The position numbers were made by a program, and so were the translations under genes. From NCBI GenBank assembly GCA_028292345.1, contig JAQGMN010000233.1:1-21286 (forward strand): a DNA stretch of 21,286 bases, given 5' to 3'. Numbering within the stretch: position 1 is the stretch's first letter; each line of letters starts with the position of its first letter. The notes under the pieces are model-generated. The model saw only the letters and a program-made list of their open reading frames with translations. It made no database searches and was not told the origin of the DNA. Source of the DNA: Polaromonas sp. Lineage in GTDB: Bacteria > Pseudomonadota > Gammaproteobacteria > Burkholderiales > Burkholderiaceae_C. Below are positions 13,930 through 20,838 of this stretch, piece by piece.

Positions 13930-15173
13930 TACTGCTTTCGCTGGACAAACAGGTTGCGCTTGGCATCCTCGGGATAGGCAAAGGTCACCATGCCGTTCCT
14001 GACCATGCCCATCACCAGCATGTTCTGCGTGGTCGCATCCTTGTCCTGCTTGCTGAAGGGCTGCTCGTAGGTGGCGGTGACGCCGTAGTAGGTGCGGTTG
14101 CGGCTTTCCAGCGCCGCCTTGATGGCCGGGCCGGTGAGCTTGCCGCCCTTGATGCCGAACAGCGAATAGACCAGCACGTAGACCGCGTCATAGCCCTGCG
14201 CGGCGGCCATCGGGACCGGAATCTTCTTGACCTTGTACTTGCGCGCATAGCCGGTCAGGAACGATGCCCGGCGCTCGTTGCTGGGCTCGGCGATGAAGGT
14301 CTGGGCCATCAGCGCGCCCTCGGCCGCTTCCTTGCCGCCGTCGATGAAGAAGGGGAACGACAGCGTCCAGCCGCCGACCTGCGGAACCTTCCAGCCGAGC
14401 GACTGGCGCCCCCGGGCAATCACCGCGTTTTCGGGGCCGACGGTGTAGCTGAAGACGACGTTGGCGCCCGCCGCCCGGGCGGCCTTGAGTTCCTCGCCCA
14501 GGTCCTTGACCCCGAGCGCAAACCGGGCGACATGCACCGGCTTGAGCTGCCTGGCCGCCAGCGCGGCCTCGACATCCTTCAGGCCGGCCTCGCCATAGGC
14601 GGTGGTGTCGGCAAAGATGGCCACCTTGTCCCAGCCGCGCCTGACGATGTCCTCGACCACGAAGGGCGCCTGGATGGCGTCGCTGGGCGAGGTGCGGAAG
14701 ATGTAGCTGTCCGCCGGCGGGTACTTGGCCGTGAGCGGCTTGCCGGTGGCGCAGGGAATGATCAGCGGCATCTGGCTGGTCTGGTACACCTCCAGCGACT
14801 TGGCGGCGACGCCGGTGTTGCAAAAGCCGATGGTCGCCACGACCTTTTCAGTGATCAGTTCCTGCGACAGTTTCAGGCCGGTGTCGGGATTGGCCTGGTC
14901 GTCCTTGCGGACGATCTCGATCTTGCGGCCCAGGTAGCCGCCGACGGCATTGATTTCATCGACGGCCTGCAAGATGCCGTTGAGCATCGGCACGCCGAAG
15001 TCCGCCGAGCCGCCGGTGAACGGCCCGATGACGCCGATCTTCAGCGTAGTGGCCGCTGCGCCCGCCGCCGGATCGCCCTGCGCGCTGGCGGGCAGCGAAA
15101 GGGACAGCGCGGCCGCAAGGGCCGCCGCGATTCCGGTCACGGCGCGCAGGCCGGCAGAGCGCAAAGAAAGCAT
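13929..15173 (-). CDS. LivJ-type periplasmic substrate-binding protein (branched-chain amino acid ABC family)
   Basis: A 414-residue type I periplasmic binding protein. Signal peptide ~1-31 ending PASA|QG. The mature part begins TTLKIGVIGPFTGGSADFG, then LNGILQAVDEINAVGGYLGRK, VRKDDQANPDTGL, QELITEKVVATIGFCNTGVA, all typical of the Peripla_BP_6 family; the second lobe has KVAIFADTTAYGEAG and AAAQGYDAVYVL. Ligands of this family range from leucine and urea to aromatic acids and cannot be read from sequence. Strong ribosome site AGGAG eight bases before the ATG. No ABC permease or ATPase genes follow; the next gene is a sensor kinase, so it may act in signalling, or donate to a transporter elsewhere. 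An inverted-repeat pair (15205-15255) lies in its promoter region. Confidence 0.94.
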   Translation of the reverse strand: MLSLRSAGLRAVTGIAAALAAALSLSLPASAQGDPAAGAAATTLKIGVIGPFTGGSADFGVPMLNGILQAVDEINAVGGYLGRKIEIVRKDDQANPDTGLKLSQELITEKVVATIGFCNTGVAAKSLEVYQTSQMPLIIPCATGKPLTAKYPPADSYIFRTSPSDAIQAPFVVEDIVRRGWDKVAIFADTTAYGEAGLKDVEAALAARQLKPVHVARFALGVKDLGEELKAARAAGANVVFSYTVGPENAVIARGRQSLGWKVPQVGGWTLSFPFFIDGGKEAAEGALMAQTFIAEPSNERRASFLTGYARKYKVKKIPVPMAAAQGYDAVYVLVYSLFGIKGGKLTGPAIKAALESRNRTYYGVTATYEQPFSKQDKDATTQNMLVMGMVRNGMVTFAYPEDAKRNLFVQRKQ

Positions 15174-15204
15174 TGAATTTCTCCTGGGGTACCCGAGTAT
15201 ATGA

Positions 15205-15255
15205 AACAGCTTGTATGCAAGGCCCGCTTTTCAGCGCCTGATGCAACAAGCTGTT
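15205..15255. promoter_or_regulatory. Paired inverted repeats upstream of the binding-protein gene
   Basis: AACAGCTTGT (15205-15214) and its exact complement ACAAGCTGTT (15246-15255) are 31 bp apart; centre-to-centre is 41 bp, close to four helical turns. TGCA follows the inner side of both, one base offset. They lie 32-82 bp before the ATG, next to a TATACT-like -10 on the minus strand. Candidate operator pair. Confidence 0.5.
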
Positions 15256-15304
15256 CGCCGCAGGCGGGTTTCGGCACCGGCCTGGGGACCGGCTGTCCCA
15301 GGCT

Positions 15305-16219
15305 TCAGGCGGCCAGCGCCGCTTCGGCCGACCGGGTCAGCGCGCAGGTCAATGCATCGAGCACCTCGGACTCCAGGTTCCAGCAATGCCAGTAGAGCTG
15401 GATGGGCAGGACGCAGGCGGGCGCCAGGTTGACCAGCAGGCCGCGCTCCAGCAGGGGCTGGGCCAGCAGGCGCGGCAGCACGCTGGCGCCCCAGCCGGCC
15501 AGCACGGCGCGCACCTGGCCCTCGGACGAGGGCACGAACAGCTGATTCAGCATGACCCGCTTGAGGCCGAAAGCCTTGCCGACGAACTCGCTCTGCATGT
15601 CGTCCTTGCGGTTGAAGGCGACGAAGGCGATCTCGCGGAAGTTGTGCGCCGTCAGCGCCTCGCCGCCCAGGCGCTCCCGCGCCAGCGCGGGCGTGGCGAC
15701 GGCGACGTATTCCATCGCGCCGAGCGGCACCACCTTGCAGCCGCGCAGCGCCTGCCTGAGCGTGGTGACGCAGCCCAGCACCTGGCCCTGGCGCAGCCAT
15801 TCGTGGGTGAAGTCCTGGTCGTCGGTGACGATTTCCATCGGCAGGCCCGACTGCGCCAGCGCGGTCAGCGCCGGCAGCGCCCAGGTGGCGATGCTGTCGG
15901 CATTGATGGCAATCGATATGCGCTCTTCCTCGCGCGCGCCGCGCAGCGAACTGGGCGCAAGCTCCTTCAGGTCGCGCTCCAGGTCGGCGCGCAGCAGGCG
16001 AAGCATGCGCGTGTGCTTGAGCAGCAACTGCCCGGCCGAGGTCGCCTTGAGCGGCCGGCTGCGCACGATCAGCACCGTGCCGACCTGCGCCTCCAGCGCG
16101 CGCAGGCGCTGCGACACCGCCGACTGGGTGATCGACAGGCGCCGCGCGGCGCGCTCGAAGCCGCCCTCTTCCACGATGGCTGCCAGGCATTCCAGGGCAT
16201 CCGGGTCAAAAGTGCTCAT
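15305..16219 (-). CDS. argP: LysR family regulator, ArgP (IciA) type
   Basis: A 304-residue LysR-type regulator. The HTH section (CLAAIVEEGGFERAARRLSI, TQSAVSQRLRALEAQVGTVL, IVRSRPLKATSAGQ) follows E. coli ArgP closely, notably GFERAA and the VR-x-P pattern. The effector domain has IAINADSIATWALPAL and GCVTTLRQALRGCKVVPLG, both typical of ArgP/LysG. In E. coli ArgP senses arginine/lysine and drives argO; here the divergent gene is dadA, so basic or D-amino acids may be relevant (inference). The gap holds a dyad at 16261-16278. No strong Shine-Dalgarno. No LysE-type exporter is in the window. It lies 131 bp upstream of the binding-protein gene on the same strand. Confidence 0.9.
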   Translation of the reverse strand: MSTFDPDALECLAAIVEEGGFERAARRLSITQSAVSQRLRALEAQVGTVLIVRSRPLKATSAGQLLLKHTRMLRLLRADLERDLKELAPSSLRGAREEERISIAINADSIATWALPALTALAQSGLPMEIVTDDQDFTHEWLRQGQVLGCVTTLRQALRGCKVVPLGAMEYVAVATPALARERLGGEALTAHNFREIAFVAFNRKDDMQSEFVGKAFGLKRVMLNQLFVPSSEGQVRAVLAGWGASVLPRLLAQPLLERGLLVNLAPACVLPIQLYWHCWNLESEVLDALTCALTRSAEAALAA

Positions 16220-16260
16220 TCAAAGGGCTTTCAGTATTAGGTGGCCTGATGATTGGGCTG

Positions 16261-16278
16261 ACAGTTTAATTTGACTGT
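16261..16278. promoter_or_regulatory. Dyad and -35 element in the argP-dadA gap
   Basis: ACAGT and ACTGT are inverted repeats around TTAATTTG. The right arm overlaps TTGACT (16271-16276), a good -35 for dadA, but no good -10 follows at 16-18 bp, as is common for activator-dependent promoters. Confidence 0.45.
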
Positions 16279-16328
16279 TATCCGGCGCGAAGCTCCTGCA
16301 CACTTGCGCTTTGCACAAGGGGAACGGC

Positions 16329-17696
16329 ATGAAGGTTGTGGTTTTGGGCGCGGGCATCATCGGCGTGAGCACCGCCTGGCATCTGCAGCAGCGCGGGCAC
16401 GAGGTCACGGTGGTGGACCGGCAGCCCGATGCCGCGCTGGAAACCAGCTTTGCCAATGCCGCGCAGATTTCCGTCAGCTACTGCGAGCCCTGGGCCAACC
16501 GCGACGCGCCGCTCAAGGCGCTGAAATGGATGCTGCGCGACGATGCGCCGCTGCTGTTCAGGCCCCGCATGCCGTTTGGCGAAGGCTGGCAGCAATGGCG
16601 CTGGGGCCTGCAGTTCTTGGCGCAGTGCAACGATGCCGCCTTCGAGCGCAATGTGCAGCAGCTGGTCGCGCTGGGCGCCTACAGCCATGCCGCGCTGAAA
16701 GACGTGGTGCAGGCCACCGGCATCGACTACCACCGGCTCGAGCGCGGCATTGCCCACTACTACACCGAGCAGCAATCGTTCGACACCGCCGGCGACGCGG
16801 CCGCGCTGATGCGCAAGTACGGCGTGGCGCGCCGGGTCGTTTCCACCGCCGAGCTGCTGAAGATCGAGCCGGCCTTCAGCGCCTTTGCCGACCGCATCGT
16901 CGGCGGCACCTACACCGCCAGCGACGAAAGCGGCGACGCCCGGGTGTTCACCCAAGGCCTGGCCAGGCGCTGCGCCGAGCGCGGCGTTGAATTTTTATAC
17001 AACCATGACGTGCTGCGGCTGGAAAAATCCGGCAACGCTATTGAATCCATCGCTATACGCGCCCGTGGAACCAGCGCAGAGGGGCAAAAAGAGGCTCAAC
17101 CCAGCCCCATGAAGCAATTGAAGGCCGATGCGGTGGTGGTGGCCTGCGGCTCCTACAGCGCGCCGCTGCTGCGCACCGTCGGCGTGGACCTGCCGATCTA
17201 CCCGGGCAAGGGCTACAGCGCCACATTCAGGTTGCTCAAGCCTGAGCTGGCGCCCTTTGTCAGCACCATCGACGACGAGGTCAAGTGCGCCATCAGCCGG
17301 CTGGGCAACGAATTGCGCGTGGCCGGCACCATCGAGGTCGGCGGCTACGACCTGTCGCTCGACACGCCGCTGGCCAGGGCCCGGTGCCGCATGCTGGCCC
17401 GCCGCATCGAGCAGGTGCTGCCCGGCGTGTGCGACACCCGGCTGGAGGAAGAAGGCGGACAGCCGCAGTTCTGGTGCGGCCTGCGCCCGGCCACGCCGAA
17501 CAACATTCCCTACATCGGCAAGACCCCGGTCGGCCGGCTCTGGGTCAACGCCGGCCACGGCACGCTGGGCTGGACGCACGGCGCCGGCTCGGGCAAGGCC
17601 CTGGCCGAACTGATCAGCGGCGAGGTGCCGGCCATGGCCTTCGGCTTTTACGGCCTGGACCCAGCCCGGAGCCCGCACCGCCTGACGGCCGCCTGA
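16329..17696 (+). CDS. dadA: D-amino acid dehydrogenase small subunit
   Basis: An FAD-dependent oxidoreductase of the DAO family that converts D-amino acids (D-alanine best known) to 2-oxoacids, feeding electrons to the membrane quinone pool. It has 455 residues from ATG 16329, which AAGGGGA precedes by five bases; TTG at 16311 is an in-frame alternative I reject. Seen: MKVVVLGAGIIGVSTAWHL with the FAD-binding G7, G9, G12; SFANAAQISVSYCEPWANRD; YPGKGYSATF; QFWCGLRPATPNNIPYIG; NAGHGTLGWTHGAGSGKALA. It is some 20 residues longer than E. coli DadA (432). The extra stretch, about 237-262 (AIESIAIRARGTSAEGQKEA), coincides with dispersed repeat copy C and uses codons rare elsewhere in the gene. Divergent from argP. 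No alanine racemase is adjacent. Confidence 0.95.
   Translation: MKVVVLGAGIIGVSTAWHLQQRGHEVTVVDRQPDAALETSFANAAQISVSYCEPWANRDAPLKALKWMLRDDAPLLFRPRMPFGEGWQQWRWGLQFLAQCNDAAFERNVQQLVALGAYSHAALKDVVQATGIDYHRLERGIAHYYTEQQSFDTAGDAAALMRKYGVARRVVSTAELLKIEPAFSAFADRIVGGTYTASDESGDARVFTQGLARRCAERGVEFLYNHDVLRLEKSGNAIESIAIRARGTSAEGQKEAQPSPMKQLKADAVVVACGSYSAPLLRTVGVDLPIYPGKGYSATFRLLKPELAPFVSTIDDEVKCAISRLGNELRVAGTIEVGGYDLSLDTPLARARCRMLARRIEQVLPGVCDTRLEEEGGQPQFWCGLRPATPNNIPYIGKTPVGRLWVNAGHGTLGWTHGAGSGKALAELISGEVPAMAFGFYGLDPARSPHRLTAA
17038..17076 (+). repeat. Dispersed 39-bp repeat, copy C, inside dadA
   Basis: CTAT, 7 nt, ATCGCT, 17 nt, CAGCG: the same spacing as copies A, B and D, with two substitutions in the fixed positions. 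It is translated in frame within dadA. Confidence 0.55.
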
Positions 17697-17715
17697 GCCA
17701 GCTGCCACTGGCGGC

Positions 17716-18480
17716 TCAAGGCGCGCGGTAGGGTGCGGCCTTGCGGTTGATGTCGCTGCCGGCCTCATCGACCGCGCGGGCGAGCTTGTCCTGGTTCTGC
17801 TGGCCTCTCGCATACCAGTTGCGAACGATTTCCGAGGCGGTTTCGCGCCCGCCCAGGCCGAAGGCCAGCCCCAGCGCCAGGGCAACGGCGCCGACCACCG
17901 CCATGAACAGCGTGTTGACCAAAGCCGTCGCAATGCCGATCTGGTTGACCGCCACCACGATGGCAAAGGCCCAGACCAGCCCGGAGGCCACCTTGGCCAG
18001 AAGCTCCGGATTGCCCAGCGCGCTCTTGGCCGCCGCGCCGCGCACGACATTGCCCAGGGCAGAGGCAAGCAGCCCGCCGATCACCAGCACCACCAGCGCC
18101 ACGATCACGTTCGGCAGCCAGAGCAGCAACTGGCGCAGCACGTCCGAGACCGCCGGCAAGCCGAGGGCGTCGAAGGCGACGACCAGCGCGATCAGCCGGA
18201 TGAACCATTTCACGACCGCGCCCAGCACGCCGGCCGAATCGGTGCCCGTTCCCATCTTGCTGACGAAGTCGGCCAGGCCGGAACGCTTGGCAAGCTCGTT
18301 GAACCTGATGGTTCTCAGCAGGGCGGCCACGGCCTTTTCCACCAGCGAGGCGACCAGCCAGCCGACGATGAGGATGATGATGAAGCCGAACAGCTTCGGT
18401 ATCGCGCTGAAGAACAGGGCCATGGCCGTGGCCAGCGAGCTCATCAGAGCGGTGCTCCATTCGGTGACCTGGTATTGCAT
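17716..18480 (-). CDS. Conserved TM-helix membrane protein (mechanosensitive-channel-like)
   Basis: A 254-residue inner-membrane protein from ATG 18480, which AGGAG precedes by seven bases; the frame is open to 18561, but that start lacks such a site. Five hydrophobic segments: ~22-46 (IPKLFGFIIILIVGWLVAS), ~85-105, ~120-143 (LPNVIVALVVLVIGGLLAS), ~166-185, ~187-210. The first and third are the repeated 'conserved TM helix' found in CmpX-like proteins, and LALGLAFGLGGRETA at ~201-215 resembles the pore helix of MscS-type channels. The C-terminal MscS beta domain is absent: after residue 215 only a short charged tail remains. Likely a small mechanosensitive or ion-flux protein. Convergent with dadA, 19 bp between stops. 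Confidence 0.9.
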   Translation of the reverse strand: MQYQVTEWSTALMSSLATAMALFFSAIPKLFGFIIILIVGWLVASLVEKAVAALLRTIRFNELAKRSGLADFVSKMGTGTDSAGVLGAVVKWFIRLIALVVAFDALGLPAVSDVLRQLLLWLPNVIVALVVLVIGGLLASALGNVVRGAAAKSALGNPELLAKVASGLVWAFAIVVAVNQIGIATALVNTLFMAVVGAVALALGLAFGLGGRETASEIVRNWYARGQQNQDKLARAVDEAGSDINRKAAPYRAP

Positions 18481-18712
18481 GTGTAACTCCTGGGGGAAAA
18501 CGGTGGATGAAAAATCCAGTGTTTTCGGGCAGTGCCCGGCCTTCATGTCGGCCGCTTCCATGCGCTGTTGTAGGAAACAAGGCGCTTTCAGGCCCGGGCT
18601 CGGCGGGCAGGCCGGGCCTCATGTGGCGGCGCTGGAACTGCCCCCCTTCTCCTACAGGCCGTGCTTTTTCAGGCTGACAGCCGGAAGATGCAAAGCCGGC
18701 AACAGTGGCGGC

Positions 18713-19015
18713 ATGACTCCCCAAAAATCCCGCACTTCGCCCCTGAACACGCCTGACCAGCCGGCCGCCGGCAAGGGCATGCCGGCCCAGGACCCGCAGC
18801 CGCAAAAGCCGATGGTTGACCGCCAGCCCGACTTCAACGACGGCTCGACCGAGCAGACGCTGGAACTGCCGCGCGACCGCGACGAAGCCAAGGACATGAC
18901 CAGCGGCCAGACCAGCCCGCTGATCGAGCAGGCGGCGCAGGACATCGCGGACGGGCTGAAGGACACCAGCAAGGCGCCTGAAATGGACAGGGCCTACAGG
19001 CAGCAAAAGCCGTGA
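18713..19015 (+). CDS. Acidic, disordered 100-residue protein, unknown function
   Basis: A hydrophilic protein with no membrane or signal segment. The first 45 residues are rich in Pro/Gln/Lys (TPDQPAAGKGMPAQDPQPQK), then acidic (DFNDGSTEQTLELPRDRDEA), then a short amphipathic helix (SPLIEQAAQDIADGLKDTSK). Composition, GC3 and the absence of Arg-rich shadow character suggest it is real. No Shine-Dalgarno is visible before the ATG. It is divergent from the TM-helix membrane gene across a 232-bp gap in which I see no other element. I do not recognise a family. Confidence 0.72.
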   Translation: MTPQKSRTSPLNTPDQPAAGKGMPAQDPQPQKPMVDRQPDFNDGSTEQTLELPRDRDEAKDMTSGQTSPLIEQAAQDIADGLKDTSKAPEMDRAYRQQKP

Positions 19016-19317
19016 CGCCGCGGGCCGCGATGCTGGTGCCAAGGCAGCGCATCCGGCCAGCCTGACCGGCTGCATGCAGGGCTTGCGGCCCTCAGGCCGG
19101 CCCGTCAATGCCGTTTAATGACCAAATGAGCCTTTTGCGCTTATACAACAACGACTTTAAGCTATATAAACCATAGCAACCAGGGTTTCCAAACCGTCTT
19201 TCGGGCGCACCGGCGGGCGGCTTGCAGCGCCAACCCCGGACAGCGCCCGGGCGCCCAGTTCCCGGCGCAAGCCCCGCGGCCGGCGCAAGCCGGTGGCTTC
19301 AGTTAAATTAGCGCCCT
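19016..19317. other. Gene-free region before the flavin reductase gene
   Basis: 302 bp with no convincing ORF. It contains repeat copy D (19138-19176) in an AT-rich island and then a GC-rich stretch of C/G-G tracts (about 19201-19300). TTAAAT at 19303-19308 could be a -10 very close to the next ATG. Confidence 0.6.
19138..19176 (-). repeat. Dispersed 39-bp repeat, copy D
   Basis: On the minus strand: CTAT, 7 nt, ATAGCT, 17 nt, AAGCG, then CAAAAGGCTCA. Identical fixed positions and spacing to copies A and B. Confidence 0.7.
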
Positions 19318-19836
19318 ATGTTGCCCCTCTCCCCCCTTCGCCAGGCGAACAGCCCGAGCTTTTCGCCCCGGGAATTCCGCGCCTCGCTGGCGATGTTCGC
19401 CACCGGCGTGACCATCGTCACGGCGCGCACGCCGGCCGGCGTGCTGGTCGGCCTGACCGCCAATTCCTTCAATTCGGTGTCGCTGAATCCCCCGCTGGTG
19501 CTCTGGAGCCTGTCGCAAGGCGCCAGCTCGATGGCCGTGCTGAGCACCGGTTCGCACTATGCCATCAACATCCTGTCGGCCGACCAGAAGGAACTGGCCG
19601 AGCGCTTTGCCAGCCGGCGCGAGGACCGCTGGACGGATGTGGCATTCACCGAAGGCGCCAGCGGCGCGCCGCTGCTGACCGGCTCGGCCGCCACCTTCGA
19701 ATGCTTCAACCGCAGCCGCTACGAGGAAGGCGATCATGTGATCTTCGTCGGCGAGGTCGAGCGCTGCAGCCACCGGGCCGGCGCCGCGCCGCTGCTGTTT
19801 CACGGCGGCAGGTTCTACACCGAGCATCCGCTGTAA
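19318..19836 (+). CDS. Flavin reductase family protein (FMN-binding split barrel)
   Basis: A 172-residue flavin reductase-like protein, the kind that supplies FMNH2/FADH2 to a partner monooxygenase using NAD(P)H. Family landmarks: FRASLAMFATGVTIVTARTP (~20-39), GLTANSFNSVSLNPPLVLWSL (~45-65), HYAINILSADQKELAERFAS (~80-99), GDHVIFVGEVERC (~138-150), and the end LLFHGGRFY. This is close in layout to HpaC and related short-chain reductases. No ribosome site is visible; TTAAAT ends 9 bp before the ATG, so the message may be leaderless or nearly so. No obvious flavin monooxygenase gene is adjacent, so its partner is unknown. It lies 84 bp upstream of the EamA gene on the same strand. Confidence 0.92.
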   Translation: MLPLSPLRQANSPSFSPREFRASLAMFATGVTIVTARTPAGVLVGLTANSFNSVSLNPPLVLWSLSQGASSMAVLSTGSHYAINILSADQKELAERFASRREDRWTDVAFTEGASGAPLLTGSAATFECFNRSRYEEGDHVIFVGEVERCSHRAGAAPLLFHGGRFYTEHPL

Positions 19837-19920
19837 TCCGGCGCCACGGCCTTGCGGCCAGCCTGCCGGGCGGGCGTCGGCCGTCCGCGTCCTTGCGTTT
19901 TCCAGTCACACGGATTCTTC

Positions 19921-20838
19921 ATGATTGAACGAAAAACCCATCTCGACACCCTGGCGGTGGCCATGCTCCTCGGCTGCTGCCTGTTCTGGGGGCTGCAGCA
20001 GGTCCTGATCAAGGCCACGCTGGCCGAGATACCGCCGATGTTCCAGGGGTCGCTGCGCCTGCTGGGCGCCACCGCGCTGCTCTGGTTGTGGTGCGCCTGG
20101 CGCCGCATTCCCCTGTTCAGCCGCGATGGCTCGCTGGCCGCCGGGCTGCTGGCGGGCGCCCTGTTCGGCGCCGAATTTGCCTGCATCTACCTGGGCCTGC
20201 AATACACCACGGCCTCCCGGCTGACGGTGTTCCTGTACACCTCGCCGTTCTGGGTCGCGGTGCTGGTGCCGATCTGGGCCCGGTCGGAAAAGCTGCGCGG
20301 CATGCAGTGGGTCGGGCTGCTGTGCGCCTTCATGGCGGTGGCCTTCGCCCTGCGCGAAGGCTTTGCCGGCGGCGCGGCATCGACCGTTCGCGGCGACCTG
20401 CTGGCGCTGGCCGCCGGCATGCTCTGGGGCCTGACGACCGTGGTGATCCGGGCGTCGAGGCTGGTGAAGATACCGGCGGAAAAGCTGCTGTTCTACCAGC
20501 TGGCCGTCAGCGCGGTCGCCTTCCCGGCCCTGTCGCTGGGTCTGGGTGAAGTCTGGGTCTGGCGCTTCAGCCCGTTTGCGCTGGCATCGCTTGCCGTGCA
20601 GACGGTGATTGGCGCCTTTGCCAGCTACCTGGCCTGGATGTGGATGCTGCGCCACTACCCGGCCACGCAGCTGTCCTCGTTCACCTTCCTCACGCCGGTG
20701 TTCGCGCTGGTGTTCGGCGTGGTGCTGCTGCACGAGCCGTTGACGGCGCAGCTGGTGCTGGCGCTGCTGGGCGTGGCCGCCGGCATCGTGCTGGTCAACC
20801 GCAAGCCGGCCGCAGCACGCGTCCAGGCCCCGACCTAG
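19921..20838 (+). CDS. EamA/DMT family transporter
   Basis: A 305-residue inner-membrane protein of ten predicted helices formed from two EamA repeats. The first repeat runs ~12-140 (AMLLGCCLFWGLQQVLIKATL; YTTASRLTVFLYTSPFWVAV), the second ~155-295 (DLLALAAGMLWGLTTVVIRA; HYPATQLSSFTFLTPVFALVFG then VVLLHEP). Members export amino acids or other metabolites; the substrate cannot be predicted. The start is ATG 19921; the frame is open upstream to 19852, but that part is Arg/Pro-rich. The ribosome site is weak. The gene ends in TAG at 20836-20838, which overlaps the stop of the convergent oxygenase gene in the palindrome CTAG. The codon pattern is normal for the region. Confidence 0.94.
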   Translation: MIERKTHLDTLAVAMLLGCCLFWGLQQVLIKATLAEIPPMFQGSLRLLGATALLWLWCAWRRIPLFSRDGSLAAGLLAGALFGAEFACIYLGLQYTTASRLTVFLYTSPFWVAVLVPIWARSEKLRGMQWVGLLCAFMAVAFALREGFAGGAASTVRGDLLALAAGMLWGLTTVVIRASRLVKIPAEKLLFYQLAVSAVAFPALSLGLGEVWVWRFSPFALASLAVQTVIGAFASYLAWMWMLRHYPATQLSSFTFLTPVFALVFGVVLLHEPLTAQLVLALLGVAAGIVLVNRKPAAARVQAPT

